A stretch of 64,000 nt of DNA from positions 62,001-126,000 of the forward strand of contig WIXG01000112.1 of assembly GCA_009869945.1 (NCBI GenBank). Reading direction: 5' to 3'. This document shows, piece after piece, positions 38,701-52,800 of this stretch. Each line of letters opens with the position of its first letter. Within the stretch, counting starts at the first letter, position 1. Source of the stretch: Mesaphorura yosii. Taxonomy: Eukaryota > Arthropoda > Collembola > Poduromorpha > Tullbergiidae. The position numbers and the translations under genes are program-made. The notes beneath the pieces were generated by a model. The model saw only the letters and a program-made list of their open reading frames with translations. It was not told where the DNA came from and ran no database searches.

Positions 38701-41700
38701 TTCATTTCCCATTTTCCATTCCAAGTTTTGAAAGCGACTTTGCTCAAAACTAAAGCCACCGACTCAACTCCGATTGAGCATTAAAGCCAGATTATGCATT
38801 CCTTGCTCGGAAAAGCCTCATGACTAGACTATAAAGAAGTCATTCGTAGTTAATATTTGGTTTTCCTCTCTCACGTCGCGGCGCAGTGTGAAGCCACGCT
38901 GAAAAGGAAAACCCAAGGTAGAAATTCATTTTCTCACTATATTAAAACTTTTATATTCCATAAATATTTCATTCCTCGAGCGAACAGTATAATTCAATCT
39001 GTGCGGAGCTGCGCACAGAAAATTTTACCGCGTTGTGTTGATGTTGAATTTCTGAATTACGCGGCAGAGAGAAGCTGAGCCTTTCCAGCTGTATTACGAG
39101 TTTTTCGCAGCAGGCAGGCAGAATTTTGCTGTAAAAATCATTCTTATATTCGCCATTGTGCATGATTCCACAGAATCGGGAAGATGCATGTCCCTTCAGA
39201 TTTTCTATTCAGCTTTCTCTCATCTCACAACTGCGAGCTGGGTTATTATTATTGTCTCTTGTATAATGTGAAATGTTAAGTTACCATATTCGTGAGTTAT
39301 TTTCCCGTCTTCCTCCTGGAAATAATATTTTATCTTCCAGTCACTTTCACCATTTGCGGCAGTGCACAAAGCGCAAAGCGCATGTTGACGTTTCGAAACA
39401 CGTACTTTTCTTCTGTACACATTGCCAAAAGTTTAATTCTAATTCTGATTTCGGATGCAAAGCGGATCATCAACAGACGCACAGACTTTGGCAGTTGGCA
39501 TTTGAAATGCATAGGCTTTATAATAATGAGCAGGATGAGAGTCTCTCTTGTGAACAAAGTAAACGTAAACGTGCGGCAGTATTTGCGAAGAAAGAGGCTC
39601 TCATCTTATTGTCTTTTCCGTACATCCCGCCGAAGACAGCCGCTCGTTTTATTATTCTGAATAAGCTCCTGGCGGCCTGAACGCATTGCTTTGTCGCATT
39701 TTCATGACATGTATTATTGTCATTGTGTTTTGAATTGAAATTCAAAGAACAGACGCGAAAGTCTGCTGTCGCTTCAGAATTTGAGATTATTTTCTCTCTG
39801 GTGCTGGTTATTTTCGAAGAGCGAAGAATTGTCTGCACAGAATTCTGTATTTTAATCAGCTTTCCCTACATGCATAAGCTTTGAGGATTGGAGAAGGAGA
39901 AAGAACGAAAAATCTGTACCCTGTTTAGTTTCATCTGCGTCGTGCATTATTATAATTCCAGGGCTGCTTCACGATATAATTTATTAAATTTTCTTTCACT
40001 TGTGACAACAAGATATCCATAATTCATGTCTCCGCCAGGCTAGGCCGGGCTTCCTCTGACTCTTACGCGAATTTAATTAATGAAGGATACTCCGCATCTG
40101 TTAAGCAAAGGGAAGTGGATGTGACATTCTGTTCTGCGCGCTGCGCCGTTTTCTGCAGCGAGCGCAGCATGTTTTGGAGGTAATTTATTGCCCGAATTCT
40201 AAATTCTCAGAGAAATGCAGCAAGAATACGTAAGAATTAATAGCCGGATTAAAAAATGGTGTTTTTTTTTCATGCATTTTCAATTCAAATTGCAATTATG
40301 TTGGGAAATAATTGTAATGCGTAGCTAACATTACATTCTAAATTCAATTAACGACACATTGCTTGACAAGACAAGGCAGCCATGACGCTTTTTCAGTGCA
40401 ACTCGCAGCTTTGGCCGGATGTTCATACTCAATAATTTCAAATTATAAACGTAACGTTGTAATTATAAACTTTTAAAAATGAGAGCAGATAAAGGATAAG
40501 CTTATTATGCGTATGCGATAAGCCAGAGTTCAGTCGAGTCCAACCGAGCAACCAGCGTCCATGTTCAAAGCAACAAAAACACTCTACACGCAGGCAATAA
40601 TTGCAGTTACGGGCGCAGGCGGTAGGCAGTGAATTTGGATTCCGAGTCCGTGAATTAAAATCATGCAATGAAAAATGTTGTTACACTGTGCCCTTTTTTT
40701 ACTAGCATTAAGGAAATGAAACTATGCACATTATTGCATGGAGGGGAATAAAATGTCGTGCCGTGCCGTGTCGTGAATATGAGGAAGGGAGAGGAGGTAG
40801 CTAAAAATTTCATTCGCTTCATCTTTAAGCGTGTTTATGTACGTTACGTTGTTAGCGTGTGAGCGCTGCACTCCACTGCGCTGCTCGCGCTCGCTCGCCT
40901 AGTGTGAATAAGTTTTGTAAGGGAGAGAGAAGATTGGGTCTCGCCTTCTCCGCTGGAGGTGGAGTTTTTCTCTTTAGAAATTCTCAATCTTTTCTCCAAT
41001 CATGGAAAAGGCAAAGAAAGAATAAAAGATCCTCCGTGTTGCGTGGAAACAGCCCAACGAGGGGTAACGTGAACATAGCGAAAGAATGCAACAGCGGAGA
41101 TGCGGAATTTTATTCCCATTTTCGGAGTCATTTTACGGATGAGTTATTGCACGACTTGGCTTGGCTTGGCGTTGGCATAAATTGCTGGCTGAGTCAGAAT
41201 TCGAAATTAATCACTGAAGCACACCATTTTGAAAGAGAATCTTGCCTTAATGAAGTCATTCGAGACGTTTTGCTGGCTGGGCTCGAATTTTTCGGGCGAA
41301 GATTCATTAGTTTGAAATGCACAATTCAATTCCGAGTCGCCCAAACTCCAAAGAGAAGTTGTCTCGTTTGTCTGGTGAAGCGAGTACGGAATGATTCAAT
41401 GCACCGTTTCAAATTACGAGTTACTGCAAGCGCAATTTTAATGAATCGCCATAATATCTTGGCTCATAAAATAGCATCACACGAAGTGGTGTGAAGGGTT
41501 TAATTTTCTTTTAAGTTAATGAGGAACTCGCAACTCCATCCTGCTTTTATGTTGGTTCAAATTCAGGCTTGGCTCGGAGGGATTAATAAATAAAAGAAAT
41601 TAAATCGGGACTGAGAAGAGAAGTCTCTCTCGCCTGTTCTCTTTTGAAATACTTTGGTGGAATATTCCAAAGTCTCTTCTCTAACTTCGTCTCATTTTAC

Positions 41701-42951
41701 GGCTCCTGCCTTAAAGCCCTTGGCTTTTATTACCACATTCTGAGGAATTTTATTTTATTTCGAGAAAATCGTATATTCCAGTCGTATTTCAAAGGGATTA
41801 GTTTGCATTCCTCTCATTTCCATTTTGCATAGGTTCGAAGCGGTAATTATGCAAAGAGAATGGCGCTAGAAAGTTCTGTTCGCTAATAAAATTGAATTCC
41901 TCTTCGACTTCTATTTCTAGAATTAGAATCTTTTGTGGCCCAACTTTGCGTTTCCTGCTTGGCATGCCTGCTTTGAAAAGTTCTGCTCTATAATCAAGTT
42001 TCGCCATTACTAATTCCTCTCAGGGCTGTAGGGCTCTCGAATTTCTTCTCCTTTCTTGTTTTCTGCGTGCGGAATGGAAAGACGGAAGCAGCACACTTAT
42101 CCTTTGAAATGGTTCTTTTAATTAATTTTAATTAAGCCTATTGAATGTGAATAATTTTTAGTGGTGCTGACTACAGAACGGGCGAATGGCGAAAGCGTGT
42201 GTCTCTGCCGCACATTTCCAAAATTTCCATTCATTCCGTGGAATAGTTTCCAAATGAATCTAAAATTCTTGGTCCAACTTGAACTTCTTGGTTTCCATTC
42301 TAATTAATCCACACAATCTGATTTTACTTGCAAGATATTCCCATTCGGCTTCCTAATTTGCAATTTAGAATTCTAACTGGAGCTTTAATTGAAACAGAAA
42401 GTTTGAACTAATATTCTAGTGTTCTAGTGTTTTGAAGAAGAATTCTAAATGAGTTTAGAGTTCGTTGAATCCCGTACCACCAACACACCGTAGTTTCTTG
42501 TGGACATTGCAGGCCTAGAACAGCATTAACTTTAAATGTCTGCCGCATTTCGAATAAAATTTTATTCATTTACACTCACTGAAACGGTTGAATTGACAAA
42601 AATTACATTTGAAATTGATCTGACATGATAAAGACAGTTTCCTTCTTCGGTGCCTTCTTCCACTCACAAATTCTGAACAAAGTATGGCTTGTTCGTTCGA
42701 GGGAATGCGAATCGAACAGCGAATGAGTTGAAGCGGTTGAAACGGAAGCCGCTAGATGTTCCAGAGGCCAACAAAGCAACAACGAAACTCCGGACTGGAA
42801 TTCCAGTTTATAAGCAGAGCAAAAGTATGTACAAGCCGGGTCTCGCTTTCTCGCTTCCTTCTGTGCATGAACTCTTTTTTGTATTGTACAAATGCCATGC
42901 CTCCAGTGCTTCTAGTCACAGTCCCCCCTTCACACTTAATTTAAATTGCAG
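35755..42951. other. Intergenic stretch, nothing recognised
   Basis: About 7 kb without a supportable gene. The longest open frame (40859-41494) begins at GTG and has no ATG until near its end, so I do not call it. A (CCTG)5 repeat lies at 37597. Confidence 0.45.
37597..37616. repeat. (CCTG)5 microsatellite
   Basis: Five perfect copies of CCTG are visible. It lies in apparent intergenic DNA. Confidence 0.85.
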
Positions 42952-43239
42952 TCAATTCTTCTTCAGTCGATCATGCAGAACGATATTGACGCTAAAACGT
43001 AAGTCGAAGGCATCTTGCAATGCAATCTTGAAGTCCGAGTACGCACGGGAAATTTGATTGTTATTGCAGCCGCGATAGAAAAACAAGTCGCATCGCAATT
43101 GTAATGAGGCATGAGAGTTTATCAAATAATTCATAATTTCCTTCCAATTTTGATGATATATGAACACAAATTGTGAGAATTTCGCCTTTGCCACAAAGGA
43201 CCTTATCGGGTTTGGCCCGTTTTTGGGCCACCTCCGAGT
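42952..43239 (-). other. Possible coding fragment, unknown
   Basis: On the - strand a frame is open for about 95 codons, from a TAG near 43240 to a TGA at 42952. It includes KAKFSQFVFIYHQNWKEIMN, DLFFYRGCNN and FKIALQDAFDLRF. The composition is more protein-like than neighbouring frames, but the only ATG is internal and no splice partners are evident. It could be an exon or a decayed mobile-element fragment. Confidence 0.2.
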
Positions 43240-43576
43240 AGACTAAAAAAATCGAGTATTTTTAGAAACCTTAGGTCCCACTGATTCTAAAACACATTTG
43301 ATTAGGCCCAGACTCGCATGCAGCTAAAAGTTTTAATATAAGGGAAATTTCATATAAGCTATAGGTATAGGCACCACAGGATATAGGCTTTTTTCCTTCG
43401 CCTTAGGAATTTGTTATTCGATACAACACTTCAGAAAGCATTTGTCCCTTTGTTGCTTCAAGCATATAATTGCATGTGAAAGTACTTCGGACTCCCCTGT
43501 CTCGCTCAAGAAGTACCTAAGTCCTCTGGGTTAGTTTTAATGATCGTAATCGGACGTAATCAAACGACATATTGAC
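43240..43576. other. Gap between two candidate small ORFs
   Basis: This noncoding stretch follows a short hairpin, GGCCC/GGGCC at 43214-43229, and contains T-rich and AGG-rich patches unlike the flanks. It may be a mobile-element remnant; I cannot identify it. Confidence 0.25.
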
Positions 43577-43801
43577 ATGCTAAACGCTGCAAGTGCTCAG
43601 CATCTGAGAAACTCTTCTCCAATTAAATTGGTGCAGGAGAAGACTCGCTACAGCTACAAAGAGATTTTTAATGAAGACAGCGACAGGCGGTGTTTCTTTG
43701 TAACGAGCTCGAGTGCAGATTCACCAGACTCAGAACGTGTTACGCGTTGCTTTGTAATTTGGGCGTTCTCGTGTGCCCAAATTATAGAGCAGTACGAGTG
43801 A
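43577..43801 (+). CDS. Small ORF, possible gene or exon, unknown
   Basis: A true ATG opens 74 codons (MLNAASAQHLRNSS ... KEIFNEDSDRRCFFVTSSSA ... IIEQYE). The residues are charged and varied rather than the Phe/Ser/Leu-rich noise typical of this window. I do not recognise it. It lies 0.3 kb from the opposed open frame at 42952-43239. Confidence 0.25.
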   Translation: MLNAASAQHLRNSSPIKLVQEKTRYSYKEIFNEDSDRRCFFVTSSSADSPDSERVTRCFVIWAFSCAQIIEQYE

Positions 43802-46800
43802 AAACATGGAAATCATTTGTTCTAGGACGCTAAACTCCAAGTTCCTTTGTCACATCTCAATTTCTACTCAGGCCAGGTAAACGAGTCATTTCAGTCATTT
43901 CATCAACAATGCGGAAGGCAGAAGGCAGAAACTGGAGAATAAATTGAAACGATTTAAAATGCTTTGATATTTTCTGTCTCCTTTTTACAGTCGAATGATT
44001 TTTAAGTTGTACCTTCTCTTCCTACGTCTCTTTCTAGTTTCCTTTCCAGTTTTCAAATTAAAACATGGTGTCTCATTTACCTGAGCACTGAACGGCCTTT
44101 TTTCTTTGTAGTGACGCAGCACTGCGTGCAAGAATAGCTGACTTGAGATGGAAAAGTAAAATGTTCTCTCGTCTCTCAATTTAATATTGCGATATTTCGA
44201 ACAAGTCAGTCACATTAAATTGTATGTCCAATTTCCTCCTGATTACTGTTGGGATTCAGGGACTCATTTAAAGAACATCTCGCAAGAGGGAACGGAACAT
44301 AAATTCTGCGCGTTCTCGTCTAAATTCTGGTTCTGGCTTTGCTGCTGCCTGGGCACCAGAATAACTTGCTGGTCACCTTGATCCACGAAGCCAACGAAAT
44401 GCTGAATGAAGCCAAAGCGGCGACTGACTGGCGCCGAACGTCCTGCCAAAGTTCGTCATTAAACTGCGTAATGACGTAATTTCAATATTCACCGGAAAAA
44501 TCCTACGGCCTCTCCAATCATGCTGCTGGGGTCTCCAGGAAGTGAAAAAATAGAGGCAGTTTCTGGAGCGTCTGTGAATTAATGATAGGAAATTTTCGAA
44601 TTTGATTGACAACGTCACTTATTTTAATGGCGCCGTCCGTCTATGAATATAATTTGGGTAAATTAATAAATGAGGGCAACCTTGGCCTATCAGAAATCAC
44701 TCCATCACGTGTCGTTGAGTGTGATCTCAATTTTTGTCTGGTGAGGCTCTCAATATCATCATCATCAGAGTTCATCACCTTCAACTGCCTGCCTGCTTCA
44801 CTCCGCGTGGCCGTTGGCTTTCGTGATGAGTGATGAGTGACGACTTCTTCTGAACAGAACCTTTCCTAATATTCTGCACGAAACCCAAGTCCGCATTAAA
44901 GTCAGCACCTGGACAGGGCATGCACTTAGCACGTAACATTCTTGAGATGTACGTGGCAAGAATTGCGTAAGGCTCGAGGACTGCCACTGCCGGTATCGGA
45001 CAAGGGGCAAGAAGACCAGTAATGCTTCTGCCGTCACTTCCCCTCTTCCTCTTTTTCTGCATCTGACGCGTATTCGCTCGCATTGTGTAGAAACCAGTTT
45101 TGAAATTATGGAAGTGAGAATTGAGATAGAATTACGTCATGGACGGGCAAGGGTTGCATACATTTAATACGTATGATGTACGGTGCATGATACACGAAAG
45201 AGTAAACATATTGCAACTTTTCATGGGTCTCCTCTCCGCTCTACATTTGTACGTGCAAAGAAAGAAAGTGTCCGAGGATCGTCTCTCGGTGGCTCGGATT
45301 TGGGGGGCAGCATAAAAGAGGCACAAAAATGCAAAACCGGTCTGGTCACTTTTTCCGAATAAAGGACGATTTTTTCGTACTCCGCCGGCGCAATCTGGCC
45401 CGAATCTTTGTCATTGTCCGTGCAAATATCCCCGGCTCAAAGACAAAAGTTCCACTCTGTAAATACGAATTTATGCATTTTCATCATCACGTAAATCTCC
45501 GTCGTCGTTGTGGCTCTCAACTCCTTACATTTTCACTTTCATTTCAACCTATTCACATTTCTCAAATCCGGGCTCCATTCACGAATTCATGCACGGCGCG
45601 GCAGATTTACTTTTGTGACCGGGCATTCAATCGCCGTGGACAAGAATCTGCATTTTTAAAAAGTGAAACTGGTTTTCACACTATTCAGGAATTTTTTGCC
45701 AGTTGGTCCAGCAGCACAGCGACTTGGCTGCTGCATTTTAATGCATGCACGGGAAGAAATTGAATACGTGCCGGTAAAAATGCGTAAATGCGTTGGAAGC
45801 TTCTGGACTTGGCCTCAGCATTTTTCTGGGCAAGATCTCGTTCTTAATACAATTTCAGTTGCGTGTACGCGTCCAAGCTTACAACAGGAACAACTTCCTT
45901 CTTTCTGTCTGTCACACAGCATCGTGTCATAAGACTCAACTGACCAGTTCCAGTTTCCAATAATAGCGACGCACGCACGCATAGTCTTGTTCAAATTTTT
46001 TCTTGGGAAGCTAAAAGATTTTTTTTATTTCGGACCTCAAACCCGTTCGTCTCGTTTCCAGTATTTTTACGTGATTCTTAAAAATTCGTTTGTCCTGTTT
46101 TGTGTTTGTGATTTTTAACTAAAGATAAACGCTAAAAATATACGTTTGTGCTATTTGTTTGGATTTTGAGTGAATTTTTACGGACAACTGGACAACTGGC
46201 CACCGGTCCTTCATGCATACATACTACGAACTTGGCCTTCATGCTTATTGATTCAGTTTTGTTTCGTTTCTGCATTCTTCTTCGTCGGCCAGCAAGGTCA
46301 GTGCGTTCTACATTTTTATTTTGCTTTCATGATTTGCATTTGGTGAGATTATCATCACAAAACTTGGAACACTCAAGCGACAGCATTGACGTATTTATAT
46401 GTGCATATTTTTGGCAGACTTCATGTTTTTGTCGCCCGACGCTTCCTTTGAAAGACGACCGTGGCTGCGAAATACGAATATTCGCATATTTAAATTATTT
46501 TATTTCCCATTAATAATTTATTGCGCTGAGTTTTGGTTTCCGCAGCCAGCGCCATTCTGATTCAGATAATAATTCAGAGTTACTGCCAAAACCAATGTTA
46601 AACGTTAAACCATGTTACATTTGTACATGTGTTTGTAGAGATTATAAAATAGGAAATGAAGCATTTCACGTTTCACATTGCGAGGGTACGCGAAAAACAG
46701 CCGTGCCATCATAAAATATTCTCGTAAACTGTAAACTGATGTTAAAGCTGTAGACTTATTTTTAAGGAAATTACATTCCATAATCCGCAAAACATGAACT

Positions 46801-49800
46801 ACGACGAGTACGATTTAGTTCCGGCCTTATCGCCATTAGCGTTCGTTCATCGTTCGCGTTCACGTTCACGACCTGGAATTTATTGCGTCTTCTATCAAAG
46901 ATAAAAACACACTGTGTTTATGGCTTACGCTACGCTGATTCCGCAAGTCGGCCGGCGAAGACTCAGAACGGACGGAAGTTCATAAAAAGTGTCGTACATC
47001 TAAGAAAGATAAGTGCAAGATTTATTCGCGGCGTTTAGAAAGCTGCTACAAGGTCTTAAAATGAGTTATCTAATTTTTGTGCAGTGAGCCGCGAGATTTG
47101 TTGTTGCAATTAAAAGGGAAATCTCTCCGTCCAAGTCGGGTGGAGTGAATTATTATCATATGCATTGGAATGGGTCTGCCTTTGCCATGTCTTGTCTAGC
47201 TAGAAAGCAAGCAGGCAGTTGATTCTTTTACAAATCGAGAATTTTCTGAAGGCGGCATTAGTTTTATTGAACTTTTGCATTAGACTCGGCGTTCCCGCGC
47301 CCATGCATAACAACAAAATCAAATTAAACTGGAAACTTTCACTTTCTTCTCAGAATCAAGTGCAGGAGCTAATAAAACATTTTCTGGGTATTTTTTCTGG
47401 CCCGAGTCTCCCTTCGCATGCATATTTATGAGACGGGAGGCGAATTATAAAAAGGGAGAACGAAGCACAGCTACAACAAGCCGAGCAAACAGTTTGCATG
47501 CAGAGTTCAAAGAAAAAGTCCATAATTCTTGCACTTACTCTGAATAATTCCGCATCAAGTCCAATATTAAGTTACGGAGCGAGGCAGACACTCCAATTAT
47601 TATCGAAGGAAGGGGAGCAGAAATTGAAACGAGCGGAGCAGTGCAAAAGATGAGAAAAATCGTAGGCTGTATGAATAAATCCCCATCGTGCCCGTGTCGT
47701 AATGATTAGGTTTCTAATTTGCATTTTACGGAGAAGGAAACGAGCGACCGGGCGAAAGAGAGCGTGCTCACAAGGTTCTATTTTTCCTTTAAAACTTTAA
47801 ATTACGAATTTTAATTAGGAAGAAAAGTTGAAAGTTTTTCATTTGAGAGGAGAGCGAAAGAAAGAAAACACATTGTACAATGCATTGAAGAGCGCGAGCG
47901 ATGCTGCGATAGCGAAAAAAAAACGAAGCGAGAGGGAATCAAGACAAACTGGAGAGAAGGAGCATCATCAAGAAGAGCGAATGCGAATGAATGAAAGCAA
48001 AAGCAAAGTATAACGTTACTGCAGACATTCAAACTTGACGACGACTCGAACTTTAGCTTTGGCTCCGGAAAAAAGTTGTGCAAAGTAACGGGAAACTTCG
48101 ACCAAGAAAAAAGGGGAAACTCAGCCATATTTTTTACTCCTCTCTCGCCTTGCTTTCTTCCATGCCATTCATTCCCGTGCCCGAACTGCAGCACGTCGCG
48201 TGCGTTGCCCAGGCCAGAATGTACACGCATGCATTAATTCGAGAGAAAGAAGAAAAGAATCGCGACAAACTCCACCCAGAAATTGATCGAATTGTTGGAC
48301 CAATGATGAAACATCTGTTGAATCGATTTCCCCTGCTTTCTTTTTTCTTGTCATGCCATTTTTGTGAGGGCTGCGTGTAGTGCAGTGCATGCGACCATTT
48401 TTGACTGAATAATTTTTATTCCCCTGCTCTCGTGTATGCTTTCATTTATTCATTGTGCATCGGGATAAAGAATTGAGTGTTGATCTTTGAATTGAAATGG
48501 CCAGTTTTGTACTTGCCAATTCCATTGCAGATTCCAGATTAATACTAATTAATGATTATGAGGTGATGAAAATGAAATGCGTAATGTTTCAAGTTCAATG
48601 AACTTGAACTTGTGTTTGTGCGTTATGTCAATTTCAATTCGCACCAAATCCAAATTCGAGTCTTGCCTGCGCTCAGCTCAATACTTCAGCCCACACACCG
48701 CAACCTCAGCATTGCACTGCATTGCGAAATTGGATTAATTCGGGTTCGCGTTATGACACCAAGTTATGCCTTATGCCTTACATTATGCGTTATGTAGCCA
48801 GTAGCGGCATTCCACAGGCGAGTCTCGAGTCACTTGCTTGGTTACTGGTGGCATTCGTGTAAACACGACCAGGACAGAATCACGGAATGAACGGTGCCAA
48901 TGCCAATGTGATGCGAAAGTCTCTTGGTTTGGTTTAGCTTGGCTTGCATTTACACACAGGCAGGCACGGCACGGCACGGATCGAGAGTGGCAGTGGCAAG
49001 CTGGTGATTTTAGCAGAATTTTAGTAGGTTTCATTGTGGTCGCGGTGTTGTTGAGGTCAGTTCCAATTCTATAGTCTCCTAAGCCTCTGCTGTGCCGTGC
49101 CGTATCCCGTTCAAGTACTGGATGATGGCCGTGGCCGTGGCTGGCTGGTGAATGTCCTCACGAGATAGACTTACAATGTATAGCCACTGAATATAGGGCA
49201 AATGCAGCGTATTAAAATGCAGAGCGATAGAATTTATTACAGCCAAGTGATGGCGGTGTGACGTGGCGTGTTTACATGTATTCCTAATTCAATTATGAAA
49301 TGAATGGAAATGAACGCCAGCCGACGACGACCGAAGACAAGGACACTTCATTCATTAGGACTACTCAACTCAATCGTTTGATCACAATTCGTGGTCTGAG
49401 TTGCGTTTGTATTTCTTCTATAATACGGATTGGAACTTTTAGAACAAATTCCTGTTTGCAAAATGGCAAGACATTTTCTGAGCTCCGCCATGAATGTATA
49501 TGAATTGCAATGTGCAAGTTTTTAGTGATATGCTTTAATGCAACAAAACTAAACCGATCATCAACGAAAGAACGAGTAACAGCCAATAGTCAAAAATTGG
49601 AAATGAAAATGCGGATTTCGCAATTTTATTTGCTCCCGTGATGGATTTATTCAAGCGTTCACCCGACTTGGTTCAACTCTCAGAACGCGCATAAAATAAT
49701 TCATCGACATTGTTCTTCGTGCTCGTATTCGTTTCGTTACTTTGTAGCTATTAATAAATGTACTTATAATATTATTTCATAATGAAGGATTTTGAATTAG

Positions 49801-52800
49801 CGGAAGAAGCGCAGAGAGCGAGAGTAAAAATTATTGAGTGCTGTACAGCGCCCGCGCTCGTGCAACAGCGTCTGGTTATTAAAATTTTAATTTTCCCAAA
49901 TTTCAGGCTCTTCTCCCTTTTATCCTTTCTTCTTTATTTTTCCCGCACCCGCACCATATTTTACTACTGCTGCTGCAATGTACCGTGCTTCATTCACCAT
50001 TCTTTCACTATTTGCTAGATCACACGTCCGCCAGGCTCAGACTCTCAGACACCAGTTTTTGAATAGGAACAATGAAAGCGGTGCGAGCGTTATGAAAAAT
50101 ATGAGTCAGAATATTAATTTTGAGACAAGGAAGGGTAATTACTTTTCGTATAATACAAGCAGTGGCAGTGGCAGGGCACGGAAAAGAATCCTCTTCCCTG
50201 CTCTCGCGCGTGTGCAGTGAACAGCGAAGTGAAGGAGTCTGGCATTTATGAGAGAAAAAAGAAGAAAAGAAGATTTGTGAACCAGGGTCGGTCTTAAAAT
50301 TAGATTTCGTCTTTAATAAGTTCGTCTTGCCTACCGCTGCACTGCCTTATTAAAGCGCAAGATATCATGATCCAGCTCCGGCCGACCCGAACAATGGCAA
50401 GCAGGCCAGAGCGTGTGAGATATGAATCGACCGGGGAATACGCCGTGGATGATAAGGACGGCAGTGTCGAGAAAGAAAGGGATTTTTTCCACCCTGAATA
50501 CGCATGACGCATAAGGCACGGTCACAGATAAAGATAAAGAGAAGATAGCAGACAAAAGAATGGAAAACTGCTTCAAGTTGAAGCTGAAGCTTCTTTTCTT
50601 TTGTTCCCCATCTCTTTATTCGCACAACCTCAAATACGCGATAGCGTTATATGAAATTCTTGATCTTATTTTCTCATAAAACAACGCAGTGTATGTGCAT
50701 GTGAAATGCTCTTTTCTGGTTTCTGGTGTGGTACTGTAATATTTAATTTTTGAATTCCCTTGCCTTGCCTCTCTTTTAAGTTGAGATGAAGGATCTCTTG
50801 ATATAACCTTTACGAACGCGGCGCGCTTGCCCCAAACCATATGCCATAACCAAATCCACCGCGGCCAAATATCAGAGTGAGCGATCAGTAAAAGCTGCGC
50901 TGAACCGAACGCTAGGAACTTGGCGTTAATTGGTTAACAAAATCTCAAAGACGCGTTGCGCAATTTAATTACACATTCGATAATCAAATTGAGGCGAACT
51001 TAATGGTAAACGATTTCAGGGCTTTGGTCTTTGGGAATTTTTCTTTGAGTATTTTTGTGTGATGCCGACTTAAATTGCGTTGTCAGCGCTTGCTTGCAGG
51101 ACGCGAATGCCTAAGCGGCAATAGAAAGAAGAGTAAAGAGTTTTATTGCTGAATTGCTCTGCTGAGGGAGGCAGATTCATTTCCCTATCAGAATTTAAGC
51201 GCGCTGGCGCTCTTGCGTTGTAACAGCGAAATCGACGCACGGATAGAGAAAATGGATGGGAGATATTAAAGCCAGGAGAGAGAAGACGAGTCAAGCACTT
51301 TTTAGCTCTAATTAATGATTTTCGTTTGATCCCATCTTTCGCTTTAACTTCTTTTACTTCCTTCTCGCTGCTTTTTACTTTTACGTGACAGGCTTTCTCC
51401 TCTCCGGTGCTGGCTGGCATAATTTTGCCACCCCGTGCCTGCACGATAAGCCATAGCTATGGCCATATTGTAAAATGGAGCGCACATTTCACATTTCCTG
51501 TATCACATTTGCCTACAAGTCGAAGTCAAGTCACAAAAATGCAGATAAGAGAAGATCCATTGCACTGTCGCACTGCACTATACTGCTTCGTGTGTATAAA
51601 CAAATGCATGTCATTACCATTTAAAACATTACCTTAAGTACTAAATTTAATTGAGTCATGAATATGTATGCAATTTACCATTCGCTATTCCCATCCTCTA
51701 CCCTTCTTGCTTCATGCATCTTGGATACTTGCAACTTGCTCTTGACTGCGTGCACGTTGCGTTGCGTGTGTTTGTCTTGTGTTTGGATGTAACAACTCAT
51801 TCGGAATGCGCACAGCCTTTCTCGTGCCGTGCCTCCTTCCAACGTAAACGTAACTTTTGATGTGATGTATTTTTTACCATTTCAAAGTTGAAATGTATGT
51901 AAATGAAGATATCCTTCACTGTCGAATGAAATGCCCCTGGGAAAATCGTATGCAGAAGCTTCCATATTGGCTGAGAGACTGAACCGCCTGGGTAAATAAC
52001 TTTGAACGCAAACTTAAACTTAAAGGTTAAGAAGCAGCAGCGTTTTAGGCAGCATTCCCTTGAAAATGGGCGCACCTTCTCCAGAATTCAACTAGAAATC
52101 GAGTTTGTTCGAAGAAAACGGTTCCATCCAATGAAAAATACTGTACCTTGAATAAACCTAGCCCGGTCATGTCAAGCGACGAGCACGCTGATGTACTAAG
52201 AATATTCTTTCTCTCTCCCAACTACTCAACTTTCTTAACTTGTATTGTAAAATATAACATTAAACCAAGGAAAACCGAGAAAGATGAATGTCCTGCAGCC
52301 AAAATTATCTGTGTCTGTTTTGTTAGCACAGGCGGCAGTGTAAAATTGTAAAATTGTCTATGTAAACTAAAACGCAAACGCGGCTGAAGGCTCGACTCAA
52401 GCGGGCTACTTTTTCTTACTCGTGTTCTAGAAAGGCCTGAAAGCGAGACGTTGTGAGAGAAAGGAAAAGATGATAAAGACGAGAGATAATTTTGCACGCG
52501 GATGTAATACGTGTAATCAGTAACTGCCTCGAAAGACTCTCTTGCTTTTGCTCTTGCGGAGGCGGCATTTTCATTTTTGTAAGCCTGCCGCGAAAGGCAC
52601 GACGGCACGACAGAAAAAGTTCTTGTCTTGTCTCAGTAATCCTTTACACTCATTTCATTATCTATTTTCTTGCGGTGATGGCAGCGAAAATTCATGACGG
52701 ACACTTTGTGTATGTTTTCGGGCTTTAATGCAATTAAGCACACCCCCAGAATACATTAAGCCAAAACGCGATGCGAGGCGGAGACGGGAACTGGGATCAA

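Noticed and set aside
40859-41494. Longest open frame in the window (211 codons, + strand)
   Set aside because: It starts at GTG and has no ATG until about residue 181. It shows no motif and no splice support, and its length is close to what chance gives in 64 kb over six frames.
45329-45763. 144-codon ATG frame
   Set aside because: It has a true ATG, but the translation is a Phe/Arg/His-rich mixture without a domain, and no transcript signal is visible.
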